NCBI RefSeq assembly: GCF_000612845.1
Contig: NZ_CCAT010000044.1
Coordinates: 60,326-124,325 of the forward strand
Direction of reading: 5' to 3'
Source of the DNA: Clostridium ihumii AP5
GTDB taxonomy: Bacteria; Bacillota; Clostridia; Clostridiales; Clostridiaceae
DNA: 64,000 nucleotides
Shown: positions 17,715-26,135 of the stretch, in pieces
Layout of the letters: each line of letters starts with the position of its first letter
Numbering within the stretch: the first letter of the stretch is position 1
Made by a program: the position numbers and the translations under genes
Notes under the pieces: generated by a model
Told to the model about the DNA's origin: nothing
Seen by the model: only the letters and a program-made list of their open reading frames with translations
The model's database searches: none

Positions 17715-18022
17715 TTAGTAGTATAAAATCCTTCGTTTATTGTAGATTACAAACATTTATATTATAATATAAGTTATGTATTTATATTTTAGTATAGAAT
17801 AAATTCTAGAGTATTGTAATTTATTTGTTACTAATTAAACTGAAGATTAAATTACATTAATAATATAAAAATATATTCATTTAATATAGGGATTTTATTT
17901 AAAGTTCATATATATGAATATATTTAATTTATGTTATCCAAATTTTTCATAGAATAAATTGTGAGAGTGCTTTGAAAAATATAATAAATGAATAAGAATA
18001 TAAAGAGGAGAGGTTTCTTATT
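17715..18022. promoter_or_regulatory. Upstream region of glmM
   Basis: About 300 bp of AT-rich DNA without a gene. Several TATAAT-like hexamers are present, but none can be chosen with confidence. The ribosome site of glmM is AGAGGAGAGG. No riboswitch fold was noticed. Confidence 0.3.
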
Positions 18023-19369
18023 ATGAGTAGAATATTTGGTACTGATGGAGTTAGAGGAATAGCTAACAGTGAGTTAACTGTTGAACTTGCATATAAGTTA
18101 GGAAAAGCAGGTGCATATGTATTAACAAATACATTACATAGACCTAAAATATTAGTTGGTATGGACACAAGAATTTCAGGAGATATGCTTGAAAGTGCAT
18201 TAGTAGCTGGAATATTATCTAGTGGTGCAGAAGCTATATGTGTGGGAGTAGTTCCAACACCAGCAGTAGCGTATTTAACTAGAAAATATGGAGCAGATGC
18301 AGGAGTTGTTATATCAGCATCACATAATCCAGTTGAGTACAATGGAATAAAATTCTTTAATAAAGATGGATTTAAATTAAGTGATGAATTAGAAGATAAT
18401 ATACAAGCATTAATAGAAAAGAATTTTGAAGGAATAGAAGTTGTTACAGGCGAAAAGTTAGGTAAAAAAGTAGTTGTTGATAATGCAACACAAGACTATG
18501 TTGATTTTGCGGTATCAACTGTAAAGGGCGATTTAAAAGGATTAAAGATAGCTATAGATTGTGCAAATGGAGCATCATATAAAACTTCAGAATTAGCACT
18601 AAAGAAATTAGGTGCTGAAGTACTAGCTATAAATAATATACCAGATGGATGTAACATAAATAAAAATTGTGGATCAACTCATCCAGAAGGACTTATGAAA
18701 TTTGTAGTAGAAAATAAATGTGATTTAGGACTTGCTTTTGATGGTGATGCAGATAGATGCTTAGCTGTAGATGAAAATGGAAAGTTAATAAACGGAGATT
18801 TCATGATGGTTATAGCAGCTAAACACTTAAAAGCTCAAGGGAAATTACATAAAGACACTGTAGTTGTTACAGTTATGAGTAATTTAGGTCTTGATATAGC
18901 ATTAAAAGAAGATAATATAAAAACTGTTAAAACTAAAGTTGGAGATAGATATGTTTTAGAAGAAATGAAAAAAGAAGGATATAGCATAGGTGGAGAGCAA
19001 TCAGGACACGTTATATTCCTTGACTATAATACAACTGGTGATGGACTTGTTTCAGGACTTCAATTAGCAGCAACAGTTAAAGAAAGTGGAAAAACAGTAA
19101 GTGAACTTGCATCAGCAATGACAGAACTTCCACAAGTATTAGTTAATGCAAAGGTTCCAAATTCAATGAAAAACATTCATAATGAAGATGAAGAAATAAA
19201 AGTTGAAATTTCAAAAATGGAAAAGAAACTTGAAGGTGAAGGTCGTGTGTTAATAAGACCATCAGGTACAGAACCACTAGTTAGAGTAATGCTAGAGGGA
19301 AAAAATCAAAATGAATTAGATGAAATGGCACATGCTTTAGCTAAATTAATAGAACAAAAAGCAAATTAA
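18023..19369 (+). CDS. glmM: Phosphoglucosamine mutase
   Basis: GlmM interconverts glucosamine-6-phosphate and glucosamine-1-phosphate, the second step towards UDP-N-acetylglucosamine. The 448 residues show all four alpha-phosphohexomutase motifs: N-terminal [10 protein letters not shown], catalytic serine loop [19 protein letters not shown] (Ser phosphorylated), metal loop [11 protein letters not shown], sugar loop [10 protein letters not shown] and phosphate loop [12 protein letters not shown]. It lies upstream of glmS, which makes its substrate, but with its own terminator and a further 1.1 kb between. In many Firmicutes glmM directly follows cdaR; here that link is broken though both are within 15 kb. 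Confidence 0.97.
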   Translation: MSRIFGTDGVRGIANSELTVELAYKLGKAGAYVLTNTLHRPKILVGMDTRISGDMLESALVAGILSSGAEAICVGVVPTPAVAYLTRKYGADAGVVISASHNPVEYNGIKFFNKDGFKLSDELEDNIQALIEKNFEGIEVVTGEKLGKKVVVDNATQDYVDFAVSTVKGDLKGLKIAIDCANGASYKTSELALKKLGAEVLAINNIPDGCNINKNCGSTHPEGLMKFVVENKCDLGLAFDGDADRCLAVDENGKLINGDFMMVIAAKHLKAQGKLHKDTVVVTVMSNLGLDIALKEDNIKTVKTKVGDRYVLEEMKKEGYSIGGEQSGHVIFLDYNTTGDGLVSGLQLAATVKESGKTVSELASAMTELPQVLVNAKVPNSMKNIHNEDEEIKVEISKMEKKLEGEGRVLIRPSGTEPLVRVMLEGKNQNELDEMAHALAKLIEQKAN

Positions 19370-19373
19370 TATA

Positions 19374-19406
19374 AAAAAACCTTGCAGTAGTTTGCAAGGT
19401 TTTTTA
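19374..19406 (+). terminator. Terminator of glmM
   Basis: AAAACCTTGCA and TGCAAGGTTTT pair around a short loop with a T-run. Confidence 0.9.
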
Positions 19407-19645
19407 TATTGCAAGAAAATCTAAGATTTATGAATTTACAGCAACATATGATTACTATTTGTTACAAATTAGATGTTATTATAGGAAAACAAGTTGAAAC
19501 TTTAAGTTATTTATGTTTCAGTTGAGAAAGTGCTATACAAAATTAACAATTAACGATGAACAATTAACAATGAATGATAAAACTGATGTCTCAGTTTTTA
19601 AAAATCAAATTTTATAATAATTTGCAGAGCAAATTAGTGAAAAAC

Positions 19646-19832
19646 AATATAAAAACGTAGTTTTTAAGTATTTCTAGTTTAAAATATTAGGAACAAAGTG
19701 AGTAATATTTACCATAACTATTAACTTTTCACTCTTACTTTTTACTTGGTTCTCAACATGATATCATAATAAACTGTAATATCGTTAGTATCATTTGATA
19801 AATATATTATTTTTGATCCGAGCTTGGAACCT
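19646..19832. repeat. Palindromic intergenic repeat, long copy B
   Basis: This 187-bp stretch matches copy C at 46285-46469 over its full length by eye. Shared blocks are AATATAAAA-CGTAGTTTTTA, GAGTAATATT-ACCATAACTATT and CTTTTCACTCTTA, then the shorter palindrome GGTTC...GAGCTTGGAACC also seen in copy A. Just upstream (about 19540-19580) is a run of CAATTAACAATGAA-type units common between clostridial genes. There is no coding capacity, which is typical of a non-autonomous mobile repeat. Confidence 0.6.
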
Positions 19833-20150
19833 TATATTAGAAAATGACAAAGTTTACAAAGGGTTATATTAGAAAAATAGAAGAGGTGTGTTAGAAGTTA
19901 TAGGAGATGAGAAAAGTTTAATAAATTTTCTTATATTGTTTTATTAAGAATTAAATAAATGATATAATGTGTACAATTAATGAGTTATCCACAAAGTTAT
20001 GCACATTATATATAAAATAGTATGCATTAATGCTTTAATAATTAAAAGTATTAATATTATAAAATAATATTAATACAGAATATTTATAAATATAAGATAT
20101 AAATAAAAATATAACAATTACTCTAAAAAACTTTATGGTAAAAAATAACA

Positions 20151-20179
20151 TTGACCATTATATTGACGTTGAATATAAT
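20151..20179 (+). promoter_or_regulatory. glmS promoter
   Basis: TTGACC at 20151-20156 and a perfect TATAAT at 20174-20179 are 17 bp apart, a near-consensus vegetative promoter. Transcription would begin about 20186, some 30 nt before the glmS ribozyme cleavage site. The preceding 19833-20150 interval holds no gene that I can see. Confidence 0.8.
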
Positions 20180-20211
20180 AAATTGAGGTTTAGTTATGTT
20201 AAATAAGCCTA

Positions 20212-20440
20212 ATTAAAGCGCCAGGACTTATTTTTTTATAAATTTTTTTTATCATGACATACTTGGAAGTGTTTACGATAAGGTATGTTTTAAATGAAAT
20301 TATAAATAATCTAAGTTGACGAGGATGGGGAGAATCGAATCTTCGGCGGGTGCCCCACGGTATCGCACTACCGTTAAAGATTGGTAAAAGCAAGAAGTGA
20401 TTTTTGTGACAACATCAATCAGGTGTTAAAACCTTTTTTA
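20212..20440 (+). ncRNA. glmS ribozyme (glucosamine-6-phosphate riboswitch)
   Basis: The leader of glmS contains the conserved self-cleaving RNA. The 5' element AAAGCGCCAGGACTTA is at 20215, with cleavage expected between 20217 and 20218. The core includes TTGACGAGGATGGGGAG, CGGCGGGTGCCCCACGG, TATCGCACTACCGTTAAAG and GGTAAAAGCAAGAAGTGA, ending with the hairpin AACATCAATCAGGTGTT. Glucosamine-6-phosphate acts as cofactor for cleavage, after which the glmS mRNA is degraded; this is product feedback. The exact ends are approximate. Confidence 0.95.
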
Positions 20441-20539
20441 TATAGGTAGTTTTTTTGTTATTTTTCATGTTTTGTGTAAATAATAAATCTAAACACCTAT
20501 GAGATTAATAATATTAGATATAATTGGAGGAAGAAAATT

Positions 20540-22366
20540 ATGTGCGGAATAGTAGGTTATTTTGGAAATCGAGAAGCAGCACCATTATTAGTTCAAGGAC
20601 TAAGTAAGTTAGAGTATAGAGGATATGACTCAGCAGGTGTGGCTATAATAGAAAATGGAGATATAAAAGTTACTAAATGTAAAGGTAGACTTAAAAATCT
20701 TGAAAATAAATTAGAGGAGAATCCTATACACGGATTAGTTGGTATAGGTCATACAAGATGGGCAACACATGGACAGCCATCAGATGTAAATTCTCATCCA
20801 CATTCAAATAAAACAGAAACAATAAGCGTTGTTCACAACGGAATTATAGAAAACTACTTAGAACTAAGAGAGTGGTTAACTAGTGAAGGATACGAGTTTA
20901 AATCTCAAACAGATACAGAGGTAATACCAAACTTAGTAGATTACTTCTATGAAGGAGATTTATTAAAAGCTGTTATAAAAGCTACTGAAAAAATGGAAGG
21001 AAGTTATGCTATAGGAGTTATAGCTAAAAATGAACCAGATAAGTTAGTAGCAGTAAGAAAAGACAGCCCACTTATAGTTGGACTTGGAAAAGAAGAAAGC
21101 TTTGTAGCTTCTGATATACCAGCAGTATTAGCTGAAACTAGAGATGTTTATTTATTAAATGATAAAGAGTTTGTTATTTTAACAAAAGAAGGCGTTAAAA
21201 TAGTAGATGCTAATGAAACTGAAATTAAAAAGGACATATATAAAGTAACTTGGGATGCAGATGCAGCTGAAAAAGGTGGATTTGAACATTTCATGTTAAA
21301 AGAAATACACGAACAGCCAAAAGCTGTAAAAGATACTATGGCTTCAAGAATAGCTGTAGGTCAGCCAATAAAATTAGATGATATAAATATAACAAAAGAG
21401 CAAATACAAAAATTAAATAAAGTTTATATAGTTGCTTGCGGAACAGCATATTATGCTGGAGTAGTAGGAAAGTATGCTATAGAAAAATTAGCAAGAATAC
21501 CAGTAGAAGTTGATATAGCTTCTGAATTTAAATATAGAGATCCAATCATTGATGAAAACTCATTAATGATAATAGTAAGCCAATCAGGAGAAACAGCAGA
21601 TACATTATCAGCATTAAGACTTGCAAAAGAAAAAGGTGCTAGAGTAATAGCTGTTACAAATGTAGTTGGAAGTACAGCTTCAAGAGAAGCAGATGATATA
21701 TTATACACATTAGCAGGACCAGAAATAGCTGTTGCATCAACAAAAGCTTATTTAACTCAATTAACTGCAATGTATATAATCGCATTATTCTTTGCTGAGC
21801 AAAAAGGAACTGTATCTACTGAGAAACTAGAAGAAATAAAAACAGAAATGTTAAACCTTCCAGATAAAGTTGAAACAGCATTAAGCTGCAAAGAAGAAGT
21901 TAAGGCATTAGCAGAAGCTACTAAAAATGAAAAAGACATGTTCTTCTTAGGTAGAGGAGTAGACTATGCAGTAGCATTAGAAGGTGCTTTAAAATTAAAA
22001 GAAATATCTTATATTCATGCTGAAGCTTATGCAGCTGGAGAATTAAAACATGGTCCAATAGCATTAATAGAAGATGGAACAGTTGTAATAGCATTAGGAA
22101 CTCAAGAAGAGTTATTTGATAAAATGGTAAGCAACGTGCAAGAAGTTGTTTCAAGAGGAGCTAAAGTTTATGCTGTAGCTCAAATGGGACACGAAGAAGT
22201 TAAGAAAACAGCAGACAGCGTAGTATATGTACCAAAAGTAATGGACTTATTAGCTCCAATCGTAGCAGTAATTCCACTACAACTATTCTCATACTACATG
22301 GCAATAGCAAAAGGCTGTGACGTTGACAAACCAAGAAACTTAGCAAAATCAGTAACAGTTGAATAA
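20540..22366 (+). CDS. glmS: Glutamine-fructose-6-phosphate aminotransferase
   Basis: GlmS makes glucosamine-6-phosphate from fructose-6-phosphate and glutamine, the first step of the amino-sugar pathway. The 608 residues begin MCGIVGYFGNREAA, so Cys1 is the class II glutaminase nucleophile after Met removal. The glutaminase half continues with GYDSAGVA, GHTRWATHG and VVHNGIIENY. Two SIS sugar-isomerase domains follow (ACGTAYYAG, SQSGETADTLSALR; FLGRGVDYAVALEGALKLKE), and the C-terminal DKPRNLAKSVTVE is the usual end. It is controlled by the ribozyme in its leader. Its 3' end and the DNA behind it form the classical attTn7 region, and a mobile island begins there in this genome. Confidence 0.98.
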   Translation: MCGIVGYFGNREAAPLLVQGLSKLEYRGYDSAGVAIIENGDIKVTKCKGRLKNLENKLEENPIHGLVGIGHTRWATHGQPSDVNSHPHSNKTETISVVHNGIIENYLELREWLTSEGYEFKSQTDTEVIPNLVDYFYEGDLLKAVIKATEKMEGSYAIGVIAKNEPDKLVAVRKDSPLIVGLGKEESFVASDIPAVLAETRDVYLLNDKEFVILTKEGVKIVDANETEIKKDIYKVTWDADAAEKGGFEHFMLKEIHEQPKAVKDTMASRIAVGQPIKLDDINITKEQIQKLNKVYIVACGTAYYAGVVGKYAIEKLARIPVEVDIASEFKYRDPIIDENSLMIIVSQSGETADTLSALRLAKEKGARVIAVTNVVGSTASREADDILYTLAGPEIAVASTKAYLTQLTAMYIIALFFAEQKGTVSTEKLEEIKTEMLNLPDKVETALSCKEEVKALAEATKNEKDMFFLGRGVDYAVALEGALKLKEISYIHAEAYAAGELKHGPIALIEDGTVVIALGTQEELFDKMVSNVQEVVSRGAKVYAVAQMGHEEVKKTADSVVYVPKVMDLLAPIVAVIPLQLFSYYMAIAKGCDVDKPRNLAKSVTVE

Positions 22367-22383
22367 TATTAAATCATATATAA

Positions 22384-22427
22384 AACTGACTAAGATAAAT
22401 TTTAGTTTATCTTAGTCAGTTTTTTTA
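22384..22427 (+). terminator. glmS terminator (first copy)
   Basis: AACTGACTAAGATAAA and its exact complement surround a 6-nt loop, followed by seven T residues. A diverged second copy of this terminator lies at 30938-30974. Confidence 0.92.
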
Positions 22428-22537
22428 TATAGTATTCAACTAATTTGAATTGTAAATTTAATGAAAAATCATTAAATAAACTGGAAATCTAGTTTTAATA
22501 TTTACTTTCAAGTACACTAACTATATAGGGTTCCAAG
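22390..22537 (+). repeat. Left copy of island-flanking direct repeat
   Basis: From the glmS terminator stem onward this 148-bp tract matches 30938-31082. Identical blocks include the terminator tail with TATATAGTATTCAACTAATT, and a 45-bp stretch from ACTGGAAATCTAGTTTTAAT to AAGTACACTAACTATA; the differences between the blocks are few. Weaker similarity continues later (22761-22785 and 22891-22935 against 31237-31310). The two copies bracket the defence island. Confidence 0.85.
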
Positions 22538-22682
22538 TTCATCTTCATAATTATTAGTTCCCAAAATTGGATACCCTTAAGAGTGAGACTAGCTCTGAAT
22601 AATTTTAAAGTGAGTATTACTTTTGAAAGCAATATATTTACAGCTAAAAAAATAGTTTTGAATTCGAGCTTGTTTCCCTATA
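22526..22682. repeat. Palindromic repeat, distant copy
   Basis: TATAGGGTTCCAAG at the left and CTTGTTTCCCTATA at the right form imperfect terminal inverted repeats about 157 bp apart. The ends match the GAGCTTGGAACCCTATA end of copies A and C. The interior differs. The right island flank retains only the left end of this element (TATAGGATTCCAAG at 31069-31082). Confidence 0.5.
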
Positions 22683-22816
22683 ACTTTAAACTGAAACAGC
22701 AATAACTTAACTTTTAACTTTGAAAATATATAAATAATGATGAAGAAATTTAAAACGCTAATCTGTAAAAATTTCAAAGAAACTCTAAATATCTTTTTCT
22801 TTAATTTTATGACTAC

Positions 22817-22868
22817 CCACTGAAGCGACGTCATGTCTGGTGCAGTGGCTAATCCGTCCTTGGATTAG
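22817..22868. ncRNA. Compact GC-richer double hairpin, unknown
   Basis: In an otherwise very AT-rich gap there are two adjacent inverted repeats: CCACTG...CAGTGG (22817-22848, enclosing GACGTCATGTC) and CTAATCC-GTCCTT-GGATTAG (22849-22868). The segment is part of about 100 bp absent from the otherwise similar right-hand flank near 31260, so it looks like an insertion. It could be a structured RNA, a recombination site or a transposon end; no known family is recognised. Confidence 0.3.
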
Positions 22869-23503
22869 GTCCTAAAAATTAAATAAAAATCCATAAGATT
22901 TTCTAATTCAATTTTTAATGAATAGCTTATTTAAATTCTTCAACAATATAAGATTAAAAGTGATAAAATAATTCAAAATATTTACAAAAATGCGATTTTA
23001 AAGTAGTATATAGATAATAATAAGTTTTTAATTATGGCAGCGAGGACATTTAATTTTAGTTTTGTTCATTGTTCTTCTCTTCTTTTCTATGAGGATAATT
23101 GTTTTTAATCAAACTTATTGTATTTTCTTATGGAAAAAGAAAAATTACATTAGATTGGGTTATTATCAAAAGACAAATATTATATACATTTTAATTTAAA
23201 TAATAATTAGGATGAAGAGATACTTATATTTAAGGGATTAAATTAAGCAAAGACAATATAAAGTATAGTTAATTAGATTAGAAGATTTAGTATGGTAAAA
23301 ATAAGAAAATAATAGATTTTTAAAAATAGGATTGTATAAATGTCTTCTTAGAAAGTTACTTTATATACGAAATAATAATTATGTACTAAACATATTATTT
23401 AGGGAGAAAAGTACAGAAATACTAGGTGTAGATAAGAAAATAATTAATATATATAAAGAAATAGTTATCATCCATCTTACTAAATATATAAAAAGTAAAA
23501 AGT
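22869..23503. other. AT-rich left margin of the island, no gene seen
   Basis: No convincing gene. A 75-codon open frame at 23332-23559 lacks a ribosome site and family resemblance and overlaps the start of the TnsE-like fragment; it may be part of decayed upstream coding sequence. AATCAAACTTATTGTATTTT near 23107 loosely resembles the repeats at the right margin (30856 and 30911). I could not identify a clear transposon end. Confidence 0.3.
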
Positions 23504-24037
23504 GTGAGAAAATCGCAAAGAAAAGGAGAAGATGTAAATACAAAGAAATGCTTGATTAATAATAACAGTCTTAGGACTATTGCAGATGAAGGTGGACAAG
23601 CATTATTAAAAAGACTTGAATTTAGTTCTTTAGATAAAACAAGTATTAAGGGAGACCTTGAAAATTTTATAGAAATGCTAAAGCAGCTTAAAAAAGAACC
23701 TAATGTTGAAATTATTGTTGGTGAGTTACCAGGTTATAGAGCTTTTTCAACATTGAGTGATGGAGAGACAAGAAGAAAGTATGCAATAGGAAAAATTACT
23801 ATGATTGATGGTACAGAAAGAAGCATTATTGATATTGAAAGAGAAGGAAGATCATTATCTATATTAGTTTTAAAGGTACAAGATAAGGTCAATTGGAAAT
23901 GGATTTATAACAGATTACTTTATGGAGTTGTAAATGAGAGTGGGATATGGAGTAACAATGTTATAAATAATGTTTGTAGAATGGGGATTAAGGTTAATAG
24001 AAAGAGACATAGCAAATCTACCTATTTAGAAAAATAA
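23504..24037 (+). pseudogene. Fragment resembling the C-terminal domain of Tn7 TnsE
   Basis: The 177-codon frame has no good start (GTG without a ribosome site). The part from about residue 25 resembles, from memory, the C-terminal DNA-binding domain of TnsE-type Tn7 targeting proteins: a short helical region, VEIIVGELPGYRAFSTLSDG, then ETRRKYAIGKITM, IIDIEREGRSLSILVLK, VNWKWIYNRLLYGVVNESG and KVNRKRHSKS. Full TnsE is about 500 residues or more, so over half is missing, and the C-terminus also stops early after the RHS segment. TnsE normally directs Tn7 to conjugating plasmids and replication forks. Its presence just behind glmS supports a decayed Tn7-like element as carrier of the island. 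Confidence 0.5.
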
Positions 24038-24059
24038 TTATGATAACTTGGAGGTTAGA

Positions 24060-26135
24060 ATGTATATAGCTAATGTAAAAGTAAAAAATTATAGAAATTT
24101 AAAAGAAGCATCAATAGATTTTCATGAAGGCACTAATGTAATTATTGGTCATAATAATGCAGGAAAGTCTAATTTATTATCTTCAATTGGTTTAATATTC
24201 GACAAATCATCAAGGAAACAATTGGATGTAGAAGATTTTTCTAATGAAATTCAATTAGACGAGTTGAAAGAAAAGTCTCCAACAATACAGATAACAGTAT
24301 TACTTAAACAGTCCCAAAATGAAAATTTAATGGGTGATGAGTTAGTAACAGTAAGTGATTGGTTGGTATCACTAAAGGAACCATATGAAGCTCAGATTCA
24401 GTATGAATTTTTTTTGCCAACGACAGAAGATAATTATTATATGGAAAGAGTTAAATCATTAACAAGTGTAGATGATGTGTGGAAAATGATAAATGCTGAT
24501 TTTATACGTTTTTATACATATAAAATTTTGGTTGGTAATCCTGCAAATCAGATTAGCATAGGCAATGAAAGTATTAATAAATTTGATTATCAATTTCTAA
24601 ATGCTATACGTGATGTTGAAAGAGATATGTTTAGTGGAAAAAATACTTTATTGAAAAGTGTAATAGACTTTTTTATGGATTATGAAATTAAGGCTAATAA
24701 AGGAATGACTGAGGAAGACCAAAGAAGTCAAATACAATTAAGAAAAAGAGAATTCTCGAATACTGCAGATGATTTAATTGAAAAGCTTAAGATTAGGTTA
24801 GCATCAGGAAATAAAGAAATATTATCATATGCTTCTGATATAGGGGCTTCATTTGATAAATCAGAGCCAAGTTTTTCAGGTAAAATAACAGAAAGTGAGA
24901 TATATTCTGTATTGCAACTTATTGTAAAACAAGAAACAGGAATGACAATTCCAGTATCTAGAAATGGGTTGGGATATAATAATTTAATTTTTATGTCTTT
25001 GTTGTTGGCAAAAATGCAAGTGGATTCAGATGGAAAGTATTTAGGAAGTAATGCAAAGGTTTTTCCAATGCTAATTATTGAAGAACCTGAGGCTCATTTG
25101 CATCCAACTATGCAGGATAAGTTTATGAAGTTTTTGAAAAAGAATATACATGATGGAAAAGTAAAACAGATTTTTATAACTACTCATTCTACTTTTATTA
25201 CTGCTGCATCTGAATTAGATGATTTAATTTGCATGTATAAGAAAGAGAATAAATCTAATGTATCATATCCAGGAAAAGCTTTTATTAATATAGTAGATGG
25301 AGTAGAGATTACTAATGAAAAAAGCAAAAAGTATGTACAACGATTTTTTGATGCAACAAAGTCAAATATGTTATTTGCAGAAAAAATTATTTTAGTTGAA
25401 GGAATAGCAGAATTGCTTTTGATACCTATTTTTGCGGAATATATGGGAATTTCTTTAGAGGATCACCATGTTGCAGTAATTGATGTTGGAGGAAGGTATT
25501 TTGAACATTTCTTGAATTTATTTGATGGAAGAAATGAGACTGCAATTAATCGTAAAGTAGCATGTATAACGGATATTGATCCAATTAGAAAGGATAAAGT
25601 TGTTAAGGGATCTTCCTTTAAAAAATGTTATCCCTATGAATATGGACAAGATGAAAATCAATATGATTATAAACATAATGATGATCTAATAAATAAATAT
25701 GGGAAAAATAAACATCCTAATATTCAAGCGTTTTCGCAAGATATTAAATATGGAAAAACATTAGAATATCAACTTGCACATGATAATCCCGAATGCACTA
25801 TGCTGGTAACAGATTCAACTTCTAATAATGATAGTTTAAAAAAATTAATGAAATCTTTATTGTCAAAATCAGTAGATGAGTTGATTTCTAGTTTAAATAA
25901 AAGTGATGAAAATAAGAGAATAAAGAGTGGAATAATTGCGTCGTCATGGGATGAAGAAGAAAAAAAGAAAGCAATTATTGCTTCAAGGTATTTGAATTCT
26001 GTAGGAAAAGGAGAAAATGCGTTGGAATTAGCAGCTGATTTGAAAGATAACTTATTACTTAAGGGGAAAAACCAATATCAGGAATTTCATGTTCCTGAAT
26101 ATATAGCAAAAGCTATTAAGTGGGTGCGTGAGTAA
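24060..26135 (+). CDS. OLD-family ATP-dependent nuclease (class 2, Gabija GajA-like)
   Basis: OLD nucleases couple an ABC-type ATPase to a Toprim nuclease. In 691 residues the N-terminus carries Walker A GHNNAGKS (residues 30-37), the middle has the Walker B LIIEEPEAHLHP and the switch histidine IFITTHSTF, and the C-terminal half has Toprim features LVEGIAELLL (catalytic Glu) and CITDIDPI (Asp-x-Asp). I start at the ATG behind TTGGAGG; the TTG 12 bp earlier lies within that ribosome site. The helicase gene follows with at most 8 bp overlap, the arrangement of class 2 OLD and of Gabija anti-phage systems. It is longer than classical GajA (about 580 residues), so it may be a variant. Confidence 0.85.
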   Translation: MYIANVKVKNYRNLKEASIDFHEGTNVIIGHNNAGKSNLLSSIGLIFDKSSRKQLDVEDFSNEIQLDELKEKSPTIQITVLLKQSQNENLMGDELVTVSDWLVSLKEPYEAQIQYEFFLPTTEDNYYMERVKSLTSVDDVWKMINADFIRFYTYKILVGNPANQISIGNESINKFDYQFLNAIRDVERDMFSGKNTLLKSVIDFFMDYEIKANKGMTEEDQRSQIQLRKREFSNTADDLIEKLKIRLASGNKEILSYASDIGASFDKSEPSFSGKITESEIYSVLQLIVKQETGMTIPVSRNGLGYNNLIFMSLLLAKMQVDSDGKYLGSNAKVFPMLIIEEPEAHLHPTMQDKFMKFLKKNIHDGKVKQIFITTHSTFITAASELDDLICMYKKENKSNVSYPGKAFINIVDGVEITNEKSKKYVQRFFDATKSNMLFAEKIILVEGIAELLLIPIFAEYMGISLEDHHVAVIDVGGRYFEHFLNLFDGRNETAINRKVACITDIDPIRKDKVVKGSSFKKCYPYEYGQDENQYDYKHNDDLINKYGKNKHPNIQAFSQDIKYGKTLEYQLAHDNPECTMLVTDSTSNNDSLKKLMKSLLSKSVDELISSLNKSDENKRIKSGIIASSWDEEEKKKAIIASRYLNSVGKGENALELAADLKDNLLLKGKNQYQEFHVPEYIAKAIKWVRE

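Noticed and set aside
23332..23559. 75-codon open frame at the left island margin
   Set aside because: No ribosome site, no family resemblance, overlaps the TnsE-like fragment; may be decayed sequence.
24048..24059. TTG start for the OLD nuclease
   Set aside because: The TTG overlaps the GGAGG ribosome site that serves ATG 24060.
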